Shown one piece after another: positions 8,242 through 15,406 of a DNA stretch of 64,000 nucleotides; the first letter of the stretch is position 1; each line of letters starts with the position of its first letter. The DNA lies in assembly GCF_947504145.1 (NCBI RefSeq), contig NZ_CANNGQ010000002.1:868001-932000 (forward strand), in the 5' to 3' direction. The stretch comes from an uncultured Microbulbifer sp. (lineage in GTDB: Bacteria > Pseudomonadota > Gammaproteobacteria > Pseudomonadales > Cellvibrionaceae). The notes below the pieces were generated by a model. It made no database searches. It worked only from the letters and a program-made list of their open reading frames with translations, and was not told the DNA's origin. Both the position numbers and the translations under genes were made by a program.

Positions 8242-9681
8242 ATGACGTACGATACGGTGATTCGCAAGGGCTCGGTTGTAGATGGCAGCGGAGCCGCCAT
8301 GTTTACCGCCGACATCGCTCTTTCTGAAGGCCGTATCCAGCGCATTGCCGAACCCGGAACCATCCGTGGACCGGCGCGAGAAATTATCGAAGCCGAAGGG
8401 CTCTGCCTGACGCCCGGTTTTATCGACGTCCACACCCACGACGACCTGGAAGCCATCCACAACCCCCTGGTACCTGCAAAAATCACCCAGGGCGTGACCA
8501 CTGTCATCGTCGGGAACTGCGGTATCAGTGCCAGTCCCGTTACTCTTCAAGGCGACCCGCCGGATCCTCTCAACCTGCTGGGGGATCGTAGGCGTTTTTG
8601 TTACCCACAATTTTCCGATTACGCCCGCGCCGTGCAGCAAGCGCGCCCCAACGTCAATGTGGCTGCACTGGTGGGGCATACCTCCCTGCGCAATAACCAC
8701 ATGGACGATCTGCAGCGCACCGCCACAAATTCCGAGCTCACGGCAATGCGTGCGCAATTGCGCGATGCCCTGCAGCAGGGCGCCATCGGCCTCAGCTCCG
8801 GACTCGCTTACGGCAGCGCCAAATGCGCAGATACCGCCGAAGTACTGGAAATGGTTGCGGAGCTTTCTGAGCAGGGTGGGGTATACACCACACATCTGCG
8901 CACCGAATTCGACAAGATACTGGAAGCCCTGGACGAAGCCCTGATGACCGCCGGCGAGCACCGGGTTCCACTGATCGTCTCACATCTCAAATGTGCCGGG
9001 CGGGGTAACTGGGGCCGCAGCGGCGAAGTACTGAACGCGCTTGACGCCGCAGTACACAAGCAGAAAGTTGCCTGTGATTGTTACCCCTATACCGCCAGCT
9101 CCAGCACTCTGGATCTGGCCCAGGTTACCGACGACATTGAAATATTTGTGACCTGGTCTGAACCCTATCCGGATCAGGGTGGCCGCTCCCTCGGAGATAT
9201 CGCGCAGGATTGGAACCTTTCGCGCCTGCAAGCCGCGCAAAAGCTGCAACCCGCCGGTGCCGTGTATCACTGTATGAGTGATGACGATGTACAGAATATT
9301 CTCCGGCATCCTCTCACCATGGTCGGCTCAGACGGCCTGCCCAACGATCCGCACCCACACCCGAGACTGTGGGGTGCCTTCCCGCGCGTACTGGCCCACT
9401 ACGGCCGCGACCTGAAACTATTCGATTTGGAAACCGCGGTGCACAAGATGAGCGGTCTATCTGCCGGCAACTTCGGTTTGCGCGAGCGGGGTTTGATTCG
9501 CGAGGGGTATGCCGCGGATCTGGTATTGATGAATTACATCGAGCTGGAATCCGTTGCCAGTTTTTCAAATCCACAGGCGCCCGCGCAAGGAATTCATCAG
9601 GTATGGGTGAATGGAATCTGTGCATATTCTGATGGCGTGGTACGGGATAGCCGTAGCGGAAGTTTTCTCTTCCGCCAATGA
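8242..9681 (+). CDS. N-acyl-D-amino-acid deacylase (D-aminoacylase)
   Basis: 479 residues of the amidohydrolase superfamily. The N-terminal metal-binding motif is DVHTHDDLEAIHNP, then VIVGNCGISASP with the family Cys ligand, SHLKCAGRGNWG with another His, and the late GSDGLPNDPHPHPRLWG containing the catalytic Asp. D-aminoacylases hydrolyse N-acyl-D-amino acids to a carboxylate and the D-amino acid in the cytoplasm. It lies 22 bases after the RpiR gene and directly before RidA, in one operon. The product D-amino acid could feed the divergently encoded PLP enzyme. The substrate may be N-acetyl- or other N-acyl-D-amino acids; dipeptidase-like activity cannot be excluded. Confidence 0.9.
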   Translation: MTYDTVIRKGSVVDGSGAAMFTADIALSEGRIQRIAEPGTIRGPAREIIEAEGLCLTPGFIDVHTHDDLEAIHNPLVPAKITQGVTTVIVGNCGISASPVTLQGDPPDPLNLLGDRRRFCYPQFSDYARAVQQARPNVNVAALVGHTSLRNNHMDDLQRTATNSELTAMRAQLRDALQQGAIGLSSGLAYGSAKCADTAEVLEMVAELSEQGGVYTTHLRTEFDKILEALDEALMTAGEHRVPLIVSHLKCAGRGNWGRSGEVLNALDAAVHKQKVACDCYPYTASSSTLDLAQVTDDIEIFVTWSEPYPDQGGRSLGDIAQDWNLSRLQAAQKLQPAGAVYHCMSDDDVQNILRHPLTMVGSDGLPNDPHPHPRLWGAFPRVLAHYGRDLKLFDLETAVHKMSGLSAGNFGLRERGLIREGYAADLVLMNYIELESVASFSNPQAPAQGIHQVWVNGICAYSDGVVRDSRSGSFLFRQ

Positions 9682-9703
9682 ACTCAAAACGTAGGAAACC
9701 AAA

Positions 9704-10099
9704 ATGATCCAGAGATTTGGCGCCGAGGGTGGAACCGGCACTGGCGGGCAGCATCTTCCGTTTTCCAGCGCAGTGGAAGCCGGTGGCTTTCTGTATGTTT
9801 CCGGTCAGACCCCGATGCGAGATGGCGAAGTGGTGGAGGGTGGTATCGTGCAACAGTCACAACTGGCCATCGATAACTGCTTTGCCATCATGGACCGAGC
9901 CGGCTACAGCGCGGCAGATGTGGTGCACGTAACCGTAATTCTCACCGATGCGAGATACTTTCAGTCCTTCAACAAAGTCTTCAAAGAAAACTTCGGCGAA
10001 AACCCGCCCGCGCGTATCTGCTCGGTATGCGACCTGGTGGTGGACTGTAAAGTAGAAGTTGGCGTAGTGTGCTATAAGTCTCCGCAGGGCGCGTCCTGA
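9704..10099 (+). CDS. RidA family enamine/imine deaminase
   Basis: 131 residues with the YjgF/YER057c/UK114 fold: GGFLYVSGQTPMRDGEVVEGG, a central AAD-VVHVTVILTDARYFQSFNKVF, and PPARICSVCDLVVDCKVEVG with the conserved Arg. RidA proteins hydrolyse reactive 2-aminoacrylate and other enamines formed by PLP-dependent dehydratases. The start has a good AGGA site. It is third in the rpiR operon, 22 bases after the deacylase, which supports a dehydratase role for the divergent PLP enzyme. Which RidA subfamily it belongs to is not settled. Confidence 0.9.
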   Translation: MIQRFGAEGGTGTGGQHLPFSSAVEAGGFLYVSGQTPMRDGEVVEGGIVQQSQLAIDNCFAIMDRAGYSAADVVHVTVILTDARYFQSFNKVFKENFGENPPARICSVCDLVVDCKVEVGVVCYKSPQGAS

Positions 10100-10240
10100 A
10101 GCACACACCTGCTGCGCTTTACCTTTAGGAAAGGTGGCCACGCCGGCATTGAAACACGTCGGCACCGAAAGTAGCCGCTACGGCGACAGCACGAATAAAA
10201 TAACCCAATAATTCGCGTTCGATAAAAATAATTTCCCACA

Positions 10241-11647
10241 ATGAATGCCAGTATTTTCCTGGGGTCTTTCGGCCTCTATATCGTATTCCTGATTGCCGTT
10301 GGCTGGTTTGTCTCCCGGCGCACCACCGGTGAGGACGACTTCCTGCTCGCCGGTCGCAGCCTGCCGATCTTTCTAACCATCGGCACCACCGTTGCCACCA
10401 TGGTCGGTACCGGCTCCTCTATGGGCGCAGTGGGTTTTGGCTACGCCAATGGCTGGGCTGGGGCCCTGTACGGAATTGGCGGCGCGGTGGGAATCCTGCT
10501 GCTCGGTCTCTTGTTTGCCCCTGCGCGCGCGCAAGGTTTTGCCACCATGAGTGAAGAGCTGGCCTCCTATGTGGGTAATCACCCGCTGGTAAAGAAGGTG
10601 GTTGCGGTATTGATTCTGGTGGCCTGTCTGGGTTGGCTCGGTGCGCACATTCTGGGTGGTAGTCTGTACCTCGCTTGGATTACCGGTATCGACCTGCAGC
10701 TCGCGAAATTTCTGGTTGCCGCAGGCTTTGGTATCTTTGTGATTGTGGGCGGTTACCACGCAGTAGTCTGGACCGACACACTGCAAGCACTGGTGCTATT
10801 TATCGGTTTCCTGCTGATGGCGGTGTTTGCGGTGCATACCGTGGGTGGCTGGGAAGTGATTAAAGAATCCCAGCAGACAGTCGAGCGCGCGCAGCCCATG
10901 GGATTCCTGCCGGCGCTTTCGCTGGCTTCCGTCATCGCCATTGGCGTTCTGGCTACGCCATCTTTCCGCCAGCGTATTTACTCCGCGCGCAGCGTCAGTT
11001 CCGTACGCAAGTCGTTTTATATTTCCGGTGGCCTTTATCTGTTCTTTTCTCTAGTGCCAGCAATTATCGGTATCTGTGCGTTTGTGCTGAATCCCGCGCT
11101 GGAAAATCGCAATTTCGCCTTTCCGTATCTCGCGATCGAAGTACTTCCGCTGGGGGTTGGCGTGCTGGTGTTACTGGCGGGCTTGTCGGCCACTATGTCC
11201 AGCGCCAGCTCCGATGCCATTGCTGGTGTCTCCGTGCTGGTGCGCGACTTGAAGAAAAAAACGCAGTCGGACGAAAAGAGCGATGGATTGAAACAATCCC
11301 GCATTGGATTGCTCGTGGTAATCGGCATCGCGCTCGCGATGGCGATGATGTCCGACGATCTGATCGGCTATATCAGCAAAATGATTTCCACGGTAATGGC
11401 CGGGCTGTTTGCCTGTGGGTTGCTGGGGCGCTTCTGGCCGCGATACAACTGGCAGGGCGCACTGGCCTCATTGCTGGCTGGCTCGCTTACCTCTTTGCTT
11501 GTGATGGCCACCGTCAATGGATTCTGGGGTAACCCGATTATTCCCTCTGTTGCTGCGGCCTTGGTGTGTGGGGTGCTGGTCAGCCGCTTGAGTGCACGGA
11601 TTGACAAACCCACAGACGACATGGCGTCCGCACCTTCTAGCAAATAA
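10241..11647 (+). CDS. sodium:solute symporter (SSS family)
   Basis: 468 residues with about 12-13 hydrophobic helices in the SSS/LeuT-fold order. The N-terminal helix carries FGLYIVFLIAVGWFVSRRTTGEDDFLLAGR, and GTGSSMGAVGFGYANG follows in the sodium-site region. These inner-membrane carriers use the sodium gradient to import sugars, amino acids or carboxylates. It closes the rpiR operon after a 141-base gap that holds only a small hairpin (ACCTTT/AAAGGT near 10119-10133). By context it imports the N-acyl-D-amino acid or the sugar released by the GH20 enzyme (inference). The stop codon abuts a hairpin. Confidence 0.9.
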   Translation: MNASIFLGSFGLYIVFLIAVGWFVSRRTTGEDDFLLAGRSLPIFLTIGTTVATMVGTGSSMGAVGFGYANGWAGALYGIGGAVGILLLGLLFAPARAQGFATMSEELASYVGNHPLVKKVVAVLILVACLGWLGAHILGGSLYLAWITGIDLQLAKFLVAAGFGIFVIVGGYHAVVWTDTLQALVLFIGFLLMAVFAVHTVGGWEVIKESQQTVERAQPMGFLPALSLASVIAIGVLATPSFRQRIYSARSVSSVRKSFYISGGLYLFFSLVPAIIGICAFVLNPALENRNFAFPYLAIEVLPLGVGVLVLLAGLSATMSSASSDAIAGVSVLVRDLKKKTQSDEKSDGLKQSRIGLLVVIGIALAMAMMSDDLIGYISKMISTVMAGLFACGLLGRFWPRYNWQGALASLLAGSLTSLLVMATVNGFWGNPIIPSVAAALVCGVLVSRLSARIDKPTDDMASAPSSK

Positions 11648-11671
11648 AAAAGGGCCGGCGGGGAGCCGGCC
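11646..11671 (-). terminator. terminator of the BON-domain gene, abutting the symporter stop
   Basis: Arms GGCCGGC (11653-11659) and GCCGGCC (11665-11671) with a five-base loop. The A-tract at 11646-11651 becomes a T-tract on the minus strand, so termination is strongest for the leftward BON gene. It may also stop the rightward symporter transcript. Confidence 0.75.
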
Positions 11672-11736
11672 AAGGGATGGATGTAGCTTGTGAGGCTAGC
11701 TTGGTGGAGCTAAAAGCCTTTAGGTTAGGGGGCTGG

Positions 11737-12303
11737 TTACCCAGAAACTTTCAGTTTGTTCTGCACTTTTTCAACATCATTGGTGTTGCGCGCAATAGCT
11801 TCCGCGAGATCTTTTTCCGCGTCGGACTCTACAAAGCCGCGAAGAATGATGGTGCCATTCTTCGAGGCGACATCAATATCGGTCCCAGCGACTTCCCGGT
11901 CCATCAACAAGCGCGTTTTTACAACGGTCGCGATTTTCGTATCGACATACTTCCGGTTGATCTTTTCGCCAATGGGTTCTTCATTGGCAATCGTCAATTT
12001 ATTCTGGACACTTTTTACACCGTCCACACTGGCGATCAGTTCTTCGGCAAGGCGTCGGTCAACATTACTTTCTACTTCACCGGTCAGCTGTACTACACCA
12101 TCTGACACATCCGTATTAATCGTAAAGTTGTTGAGGTTCTCATTCAGCAACAAGATGGTTTCTGCTTTTCCGTCAAGCCAGGCATCGCTCATTGCGCCAT
12201 TTTTGGCATCGTCCGCTGCGTATGTTGTTGCCGATAGGGTAAGCACAGTACCGGCGATAATGGACACCAGAGCGGATTTGGAAAAGTGAGAATGACGTTG
12301 CAT
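11737..12303 (-). CDS. periplasmic BON-domain protein (OsmY-like)
   Basis: 188 residues from the ATG at 12303, which has AAGGA eight bases upstream; a longer TTG-started frame runs through the promoter and was not chosen. A signal peptide ends near TTYAAD. Two BON domains follow: about residues 45-105 (ETILLLNENLNNFTINTDVSDGVVQLTG) and 115-188 (DIDVASKNGTIILRGFV). BON proteins bind membranes or phospholipid and respond to envelope and osmotic stress. A near-consensus sigma-54 promoter lies 38-54 bases upstream, making this a likely target of the sigma-54 activator encoded at 13031. Confidence 0.9.
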   Translation of the reverse strand: MQRHSHFSKSALVSIIAGTVLTLSATTYAADDAKNGAMSDAWLDGKAETILLLNENLNNFTINTDVSDGVVQLTGEVESNVDRRLAEELIASVDGVKSVQNKLTIANEEPIGEKINRKYVDTKIATVVKTRLLMDREVAGTDIDVASKNGTIILRGFVESDAEKDLAEAIARNTNDVEKVQNKLKVSG

Positions 12304-12340
12304 GTTTACAGTCCTTTTTTGCCTTAGACACCAGGGAGGT

Positions 12341-12357
12341 TGCAACCGCCGTGCCAA
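12341..12357 (-). promoter_or_regulatory. sigma-54 promoter of the BON-domain gene
   Basis: On the minus strand the sequence TTGGCACG-GCGG-TTGCA matches the RpoN consensus (TTGGCACG-N4-TTGCW) at every defined position, with the GG-N10-GC spacing. It ends about 37 bases upstream of the BON start codon and lies between that gene and the next upstream minus-strand gene. Confidence 0.88.
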
Positions 12358-12359
12358 AA

Positions 12360-12860
12360 TTATTTCTGGTGGCTTTCTCGCTTTATCAGTGTGCTCATTC
12401 GGTCGATCGTAACTTGTAGCATGGCGGTCTGCGCGGAGATGGCAATTTTCAGTGGCGCGTCGTCCAGTTCTTCAAGCAGGCCAGTCTGCAAGCGCTTTTG
12501 CCGGTGCTCGGTGGCAACCACATAGTCGATCAGGTCCGGCCCTGGATATGGGGTCAATAGAGACAGCGACTGGTAACGCAGCGCGATCTCTGCCGCTTCC
12601 GAATCAGGGTTTCGGTTTTTCCCCTGTTGCCGTGGGTGCCCCTTACCCAGCTCTATGGAAAGTACATTTTTCAGGTTGCCGTGTAATTTTTTCAGGTTAT
12701 GGAAACAATGGCGCAGAGGATAGTCCAATCGCAGGCAGAGCCGGGAACCGTAGAACCTGGTCGCGTACAGGCTGGCGTGGCGAATCTCCTCCAGTTTTTG
12801 GTGAATTCCGGATGAGAGCTGCGGCGGAACGTCGCGATTCATGGATTTTTGACTGGTCAT
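12360..12860 (-). CDS. hypothetical helical cytoplasmic protein
   Basis: 166 residues from the ATG at 12860, chosen because a near-perfect GGAGG lies five bases upstream; an earlier in-frame start would cross the repeats at 12939-12981. No signal peptide or membrane segment. It is mostly amphipathic helix, with a His/Leu-rich middle ([17 protein letters not shown]) and a helical tail ([20 protein letters not shown]) faintly reminiscent of ferritin-like DUF2383 proteins; that likeness is weak. It lies between the sigma-54 activator gene (divergent) and the BON gene (same strand), so it is part of the stress locus. Function unknown. Confidence 0.7.
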   Translation of the reverse strand: MTSQKSMNRDVPPQLSSGIHQKLEEIRHASLYATRFYGSRLCLRLDYPLRHCFHNLKKLHGNLKNVLSIELGKGHPRQQGKNRNPDSEAAEIALRYQSLSLLTPYPGPDLIDYVVATEHRQKRLQTGLLEELDDAPLKIAISAQTAMLQVTIDRMSTLIKRESHQK

Positions 12861-12938
12861 CTTTACCTCCGGTTCACTTCCCGGTCGCTCAACGGCTGCT
12901 GAGAGTGCGGGAACATTCGCGTTTACATAGTGATACAA

Positions 12939-12981
12939 TTCAATCTTTGTGCCAGTCAGTTTCAATCCTTGTGCCAGTCAG
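12939..12981 (-). repeat. tandem 21-bp repeat with sigma-54-like core
   Basis: Two 21-bp copies (12939-12959 and 12961-12981) differ at one base and are phased by 22 bp, about two helical turns. On the minus strand each contains TGGCACAA-RGA-TTGAA, that is GG-N10-GA, close to an RpoN promoter but with A for C in the -12 element. They sit between the hypothetical gene (start 12860) and the sigma-54 activator gene (start 13031). They could be twin weak sigma-54 promoters for the former or activator/repressor sites. Confidence 0.7.
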
Positions 12982-13030
12982 GCCGAGCGTTCTGGCGTTG
13001 ATTACGAGTTGGCTATTGAAGGAACTGAGT

Positions 13031-14419
13031 ATGAGTCGGAGTCGTGTATTTCTGAGAATCAAGGATTCCGTCATCCGGGAGCGAGTGCTCGACGAGCTAG
13101 TCAGTTCGCTTTCGGTGGATGATCTGAGCGATGATGAGGGGTGGTTGGAGTCACTGCTGACCCGCTCTTATGAATTCGCGGTGGTAGACACGGCAGGCTG
13201 CAGCAGTGACACCCTGCAGCCGCTGGCGCAGTCCCCGGTGCTGGCAGAGTGTGAGTACCTTTTCCTCAGCGACGGCACACCCAATGAGTCCCTGGACGCT
13301 GCCACCTCCCGTTCGGGGGGCTTCCACTTTCGCCAGCCATACACTGCTGAAGATATTTGTGAAGCCGTGGTCGAAGTTGCTGCGGAGCTGGACGTCGAGC
13401 AAGAAACCAAAGATGTTCCCGTAAGCAGCCAGCTGGACCAGTACGGTCTGCTGGTGGGCTCGTCTCGTCCCATGCGTAAACTGTACCGCACCTTGCGCAA
13501 GGTGGCGGCGTCCGACGCAAATGTGCTTGTGGTCGGTGAGAGCGGGGTCGGCAAGGAACTGGTTGCCAATACCCTGCATCAGGCCAGTGACCGGGCGCTC
13601 GCGCCCTTCGTGGCGGTCAACTGTGGCGCCCTGAGCCCCGAGCTGGTAGAGAGCGAACTGTTTGGTCATGTGAAAGGCGCGTTTACCGGTGCGCACAAAT
13701 CACACGAGGGGCTTTTTGCCCAGGCGGAGGGGGGCACCCTGTTTCTCGACGAAGTGACGGAGATGTCACTGGAGCATCAGGTTAAATTGCTGCGCGTGTT
13801 GGAAACCGGGGAGTATCGCCCGCTGGGGGCCAGCCAGCTGCGCACCACCAATGTCCGGATTGTGTCTGCCACTAATCGGGAGCCCGAGGTTGCGGTCAGC
13901 GACGGCATCTTCCGTGAAGACTTGTATTTCCGCCTGGCCCAGTTTCCCGTGCGTGTCCCACCGCTGCGGGATCGGGAAGGCGACATTGTCGGTCTGGCGC
14001 AACATTTTCTGGTGTATCGCAACAGTGAAGAAGGTGCGTCCAAGGCGCTGAGTGCGGCTGCGGTCAAGCAGCTGCAAAGCCACCCTTGGCCCGGCAATGT
14101 GCGTGAACTCAAGTATTGTGTCGAGCGCGCCTTTATTCTTGCGGAAAGTGTGATCGAGCCCCAGCATATTATCCTCGGCGAAGTCGAGACGGGTGTAAGC
14201 GAGGGCAGTGCAATGTCCGGTGTGCCTGCCGGTATTCCCCTGGATGTACTGGAGCAGGCGGCGATTGAAGGTACGCTGGAACAGAATGACGGCAATAAAA
14301 CGGAAACTGCCGAGCAGCTTGGGATCAGTGTGAAAACCCTGTACAACAAACTGGATAAATACGAAAAGGCGGCGACAGAGGAGGGGGATTTGTCGGAAGC
14401 CGATACGGCCAGTAAATAG
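13031..14419 (+). CDS. sigma-54-dependent transcriptional activator with degenerate receiver domain
   Basis: 462 residues from the ATG at 13031 (AAGGA eight bases upstream). Residues 1-120 look like a receiver fold that keeps one Asp (AVVDTAG, about D53) but lacks the acidic pair and has RQP where KP is expected. The AAA+ domain has Walker A GESGVGKE (169-176), the sigma-54 contact GAFTGA (216-221) and Walker B LFLDEV (237-242). A Fis-type HTH (about 415-445) ends the protein. It is an RpoN activator; its input may be ligand or partner binding rather than phosphorylation. No histidine kinase gene is adjacent. Neighbouring genes carry RpoN promoters, so they are the probable targets. Confidence 0.93.
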   Translation: MSRSRVFLRIKDSVIRERVLDELVSSLSVDDLSDDEGWLESLLTRSYEFAVVDTAGCSSDTLQPLAQSPVLAECEYLFLSDGTPNESLDAATSRSGGFHFRQPYTAEDICEAVVEVAAELDVEQETKDVPVSSQLDQYGLLVGSSRPMRKLYRTLRKVAASDANVLVVGESGVGKELVANTLHQASDRALAPFVAVNCGALSPELVESELFGHVKGAFTGAHKSHEGLFAQAEGGTLFLDEVTEMSLEHQVKLLRVLETGEYRPLGASQLRTTNVRIVSATNREPEVAVSDGIFREDLYFRLAQFPVRVPPLRDREGDIVGLAQHFLVYRNSEEGASKALSAAAVKQLQSHPWPGNVRELKYCVERAFILAESVIEPQHIILGEVETGVSEGSAMSGVPAGIPLDVLEQAAIEGTLEQNDGNKTETAEQLGISVKTLYNKLDKYEKAATEEGDLSEADTASK

Positions 14420-14448
14420 GGAGTGCAATGCGCTCCCTATTTACTGGC
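14408..14448. repeat. long perfect inverted repeat overlapping the activator stop codon
   Basis: Sixteen-base perfect arms (14408-14423 and 14433-14448), extendable by about three further pairs to a three-base loop. The left arm contains the stop codon of the activator gene. Neither strand has a T-run next to it, so it is not a classical terminator. It may end or protect both converging transcripts. Confidence 0.8.
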
Positions 14449-14482
14449 GTACTACTGATTTCACTCTTGGCTGCAGCGCGGA

Positions 14483-14680
14483 TTAGCAGTCAGTATCTTT
14501 GGCATTTGCCCCTTCCTTGACGTCCTCGCAAGCATCCTCGATCGCATTTCCAGTGTCGGTTATGGTGTCGTCGATGGTCTCACCAATGGACTCCGCGCTC
14601 TTCTCTTCACTGCATGCGGCGAGGCCCATAGCAGCGGTAATGGCTATCGCAAGATACATTGCTTTATTGAAAAATTTCAT
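14483..14680 (-). CDS. small acidic lipoprotein (entericidin-like)
   Basis: 65 residues with a lipoprotein signal: KKxxL-type N-terminus, hydrophobic core and lipobox LAAC (Cys at about residue 23). The mature part is about 40 residues, very acidic (ETIDDTITDTGNAIEDACED), with two further Cys. The size and pattern recall entericidin/YqjD-type stress peptides. A good GGAG site precedes the ATG. It lies 90 bases downstream of ytjA on the same strand and could be read through from the ytjA sigma-54 promoter. Two GATTGTGGT copies (14707-14715 and 14720-14728) lie in its own upstream region. Confidence 0.8.
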   Translation of the reverse strand: MKFFNKAMYLAIAITAAMGLAACSEEKSAESIGETIDDTITDTGNAIEDACEDVKEGANAKDTDC

Positions 14681-14770
14681 CGTTTTTCTCCTCGGTTGAT
14701 GAACACGATTGTGGTGTTTGATTGTGGTATCAGACTGTGAAAGTTGAATGTGATAAATAAAGCGGTTCGG

Positions 14771-14947
14771 TTATGGCCTGGGTCCTCGGCCGCGAATCGC
14801 ATTTACCAGCAGTGCGATTAGCCACAAGACGATAAAGATGAAGAAGATGATCTTGGCGATGCCGGCAGATGCACTGGCAATACCGGTAAATCCGAAAAAT
14901 GCCGCAATCAGCGCAACAATGAGAAAGGCGATCGACCATCCGAGCAT
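14771..14947 (-). CDS. YtjA/DUF1328-family small membrane protein
   Basis: 58 residues from the ATG at 14947 (GGGAGA upstream); longer upstream frames are not supported. Two transmembrane helices, the first starting [24 protein letters not shown] and the second [17 protein letters not shown], followed by an Arg/Pro tail, match DUF1328/YtjA. Family members are abundant stress-induced inner-membrane peptides of unknown mechanism. A sigma-54 promoter lies about 90 bases upstream, with an 11-bp direct repeat in the leader. Confidence 0.88.
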   Translation of the reverse strand: MLGWSIAFLIVALIAAFFGFTGIASASAGIAKIIFFIFIVLWLIALLVNAIRGRGPRP

Positions 14948-15003
14948 AATGCTGTCTCCCTGTACTGTATGAGTATCGTTGTGTGAATACGGTACTGTTC
15001 TGC

Positions 15004-15029
15004 GTGTTGATAGACTCTGTGTTGATAGA
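15004..15029. repeat. 11-bp direct repeat in the ytjA leader
   Basis: GTGTTGATAGA occurs perfectly at 15004-15014 and 15019-15029, phased by 15 bp. It lies just downstream of the sigma-54 promoter of ytjA, where a regulator could block or modulate transcription. Confidence 0.6.
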
Positions 15030-15034
15030 TTTGT

Positions 15035-15051
15035 CGCAAACACCATGCCAA
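15035..15051 (-). promoter_or_regulatory. sigma-54 promoter of ytjA
   Basis: On the minus strand TTGGCATG-GTGT-TTGCG matches the RpoN consensus except T for C at one -24 position and the last base, with exact GG-N10-GC spacing. Its -12 element is about 88 bases upstream of the ytjA ATG. Confidence 0.8.
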
Positions 15052-15300
15052 GCTTTTACAGGCCCCGTGAAACCTGGTCCTCGCGTAATTTAAGCGTCTT
15101 AACCAGAGGTTGGTCGGCTTCTCTGCCGGAAACAATTTCAGGGTGGTTTGAAATATTTACTCGCAGGTGTACGGGTAATACAGCGGGGTTCGTGTTTTCG
15201 TTGCACGCTGTTATTTCTAATTCTGGTTTTTTCCTCGCATTCCTAGCTTTTCCCGTCCCTGTTTGCGCCAGTTTGCTCCCACGGTTGAGGTGCGAGTAAG

Positions 15301-15317
15301 TTGGCATTTCACTTGCA
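15301..15317 (+). promoter_or_regulatory. sigma-54 promoter of mscS-like gene
   Basis: TTGGCATT-TCAC-TTGCA has exact GG-N10-GC spacing and lies about 90 bases upstream of the channel gene. It faces away from the ytjA promoter across a 249-base region that could hold shared activator sites. TTTGCGCCAGTTTG at 15262-15275 loosely resembles the 12939-12981 repeats. Confidence 0.82.
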
Positions 15318-15406
15318 CCTCTCCCTTTGTTGAAATGATTTTGTATCGAACAAAATATCGATAGATCCGTCGTGTAGAGCTCTGTGCGCCGGGCGAGGTA
15401 ACAGGA

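Noticed and set aside
12452..13030. An N-terminal extension of the sigma-54 activator
   Set aside because: It would run through the opposite-strand gene and the tandem 21-bp repeat; the ATG at 13031 has a ribosome site and gives the usual domain layout.
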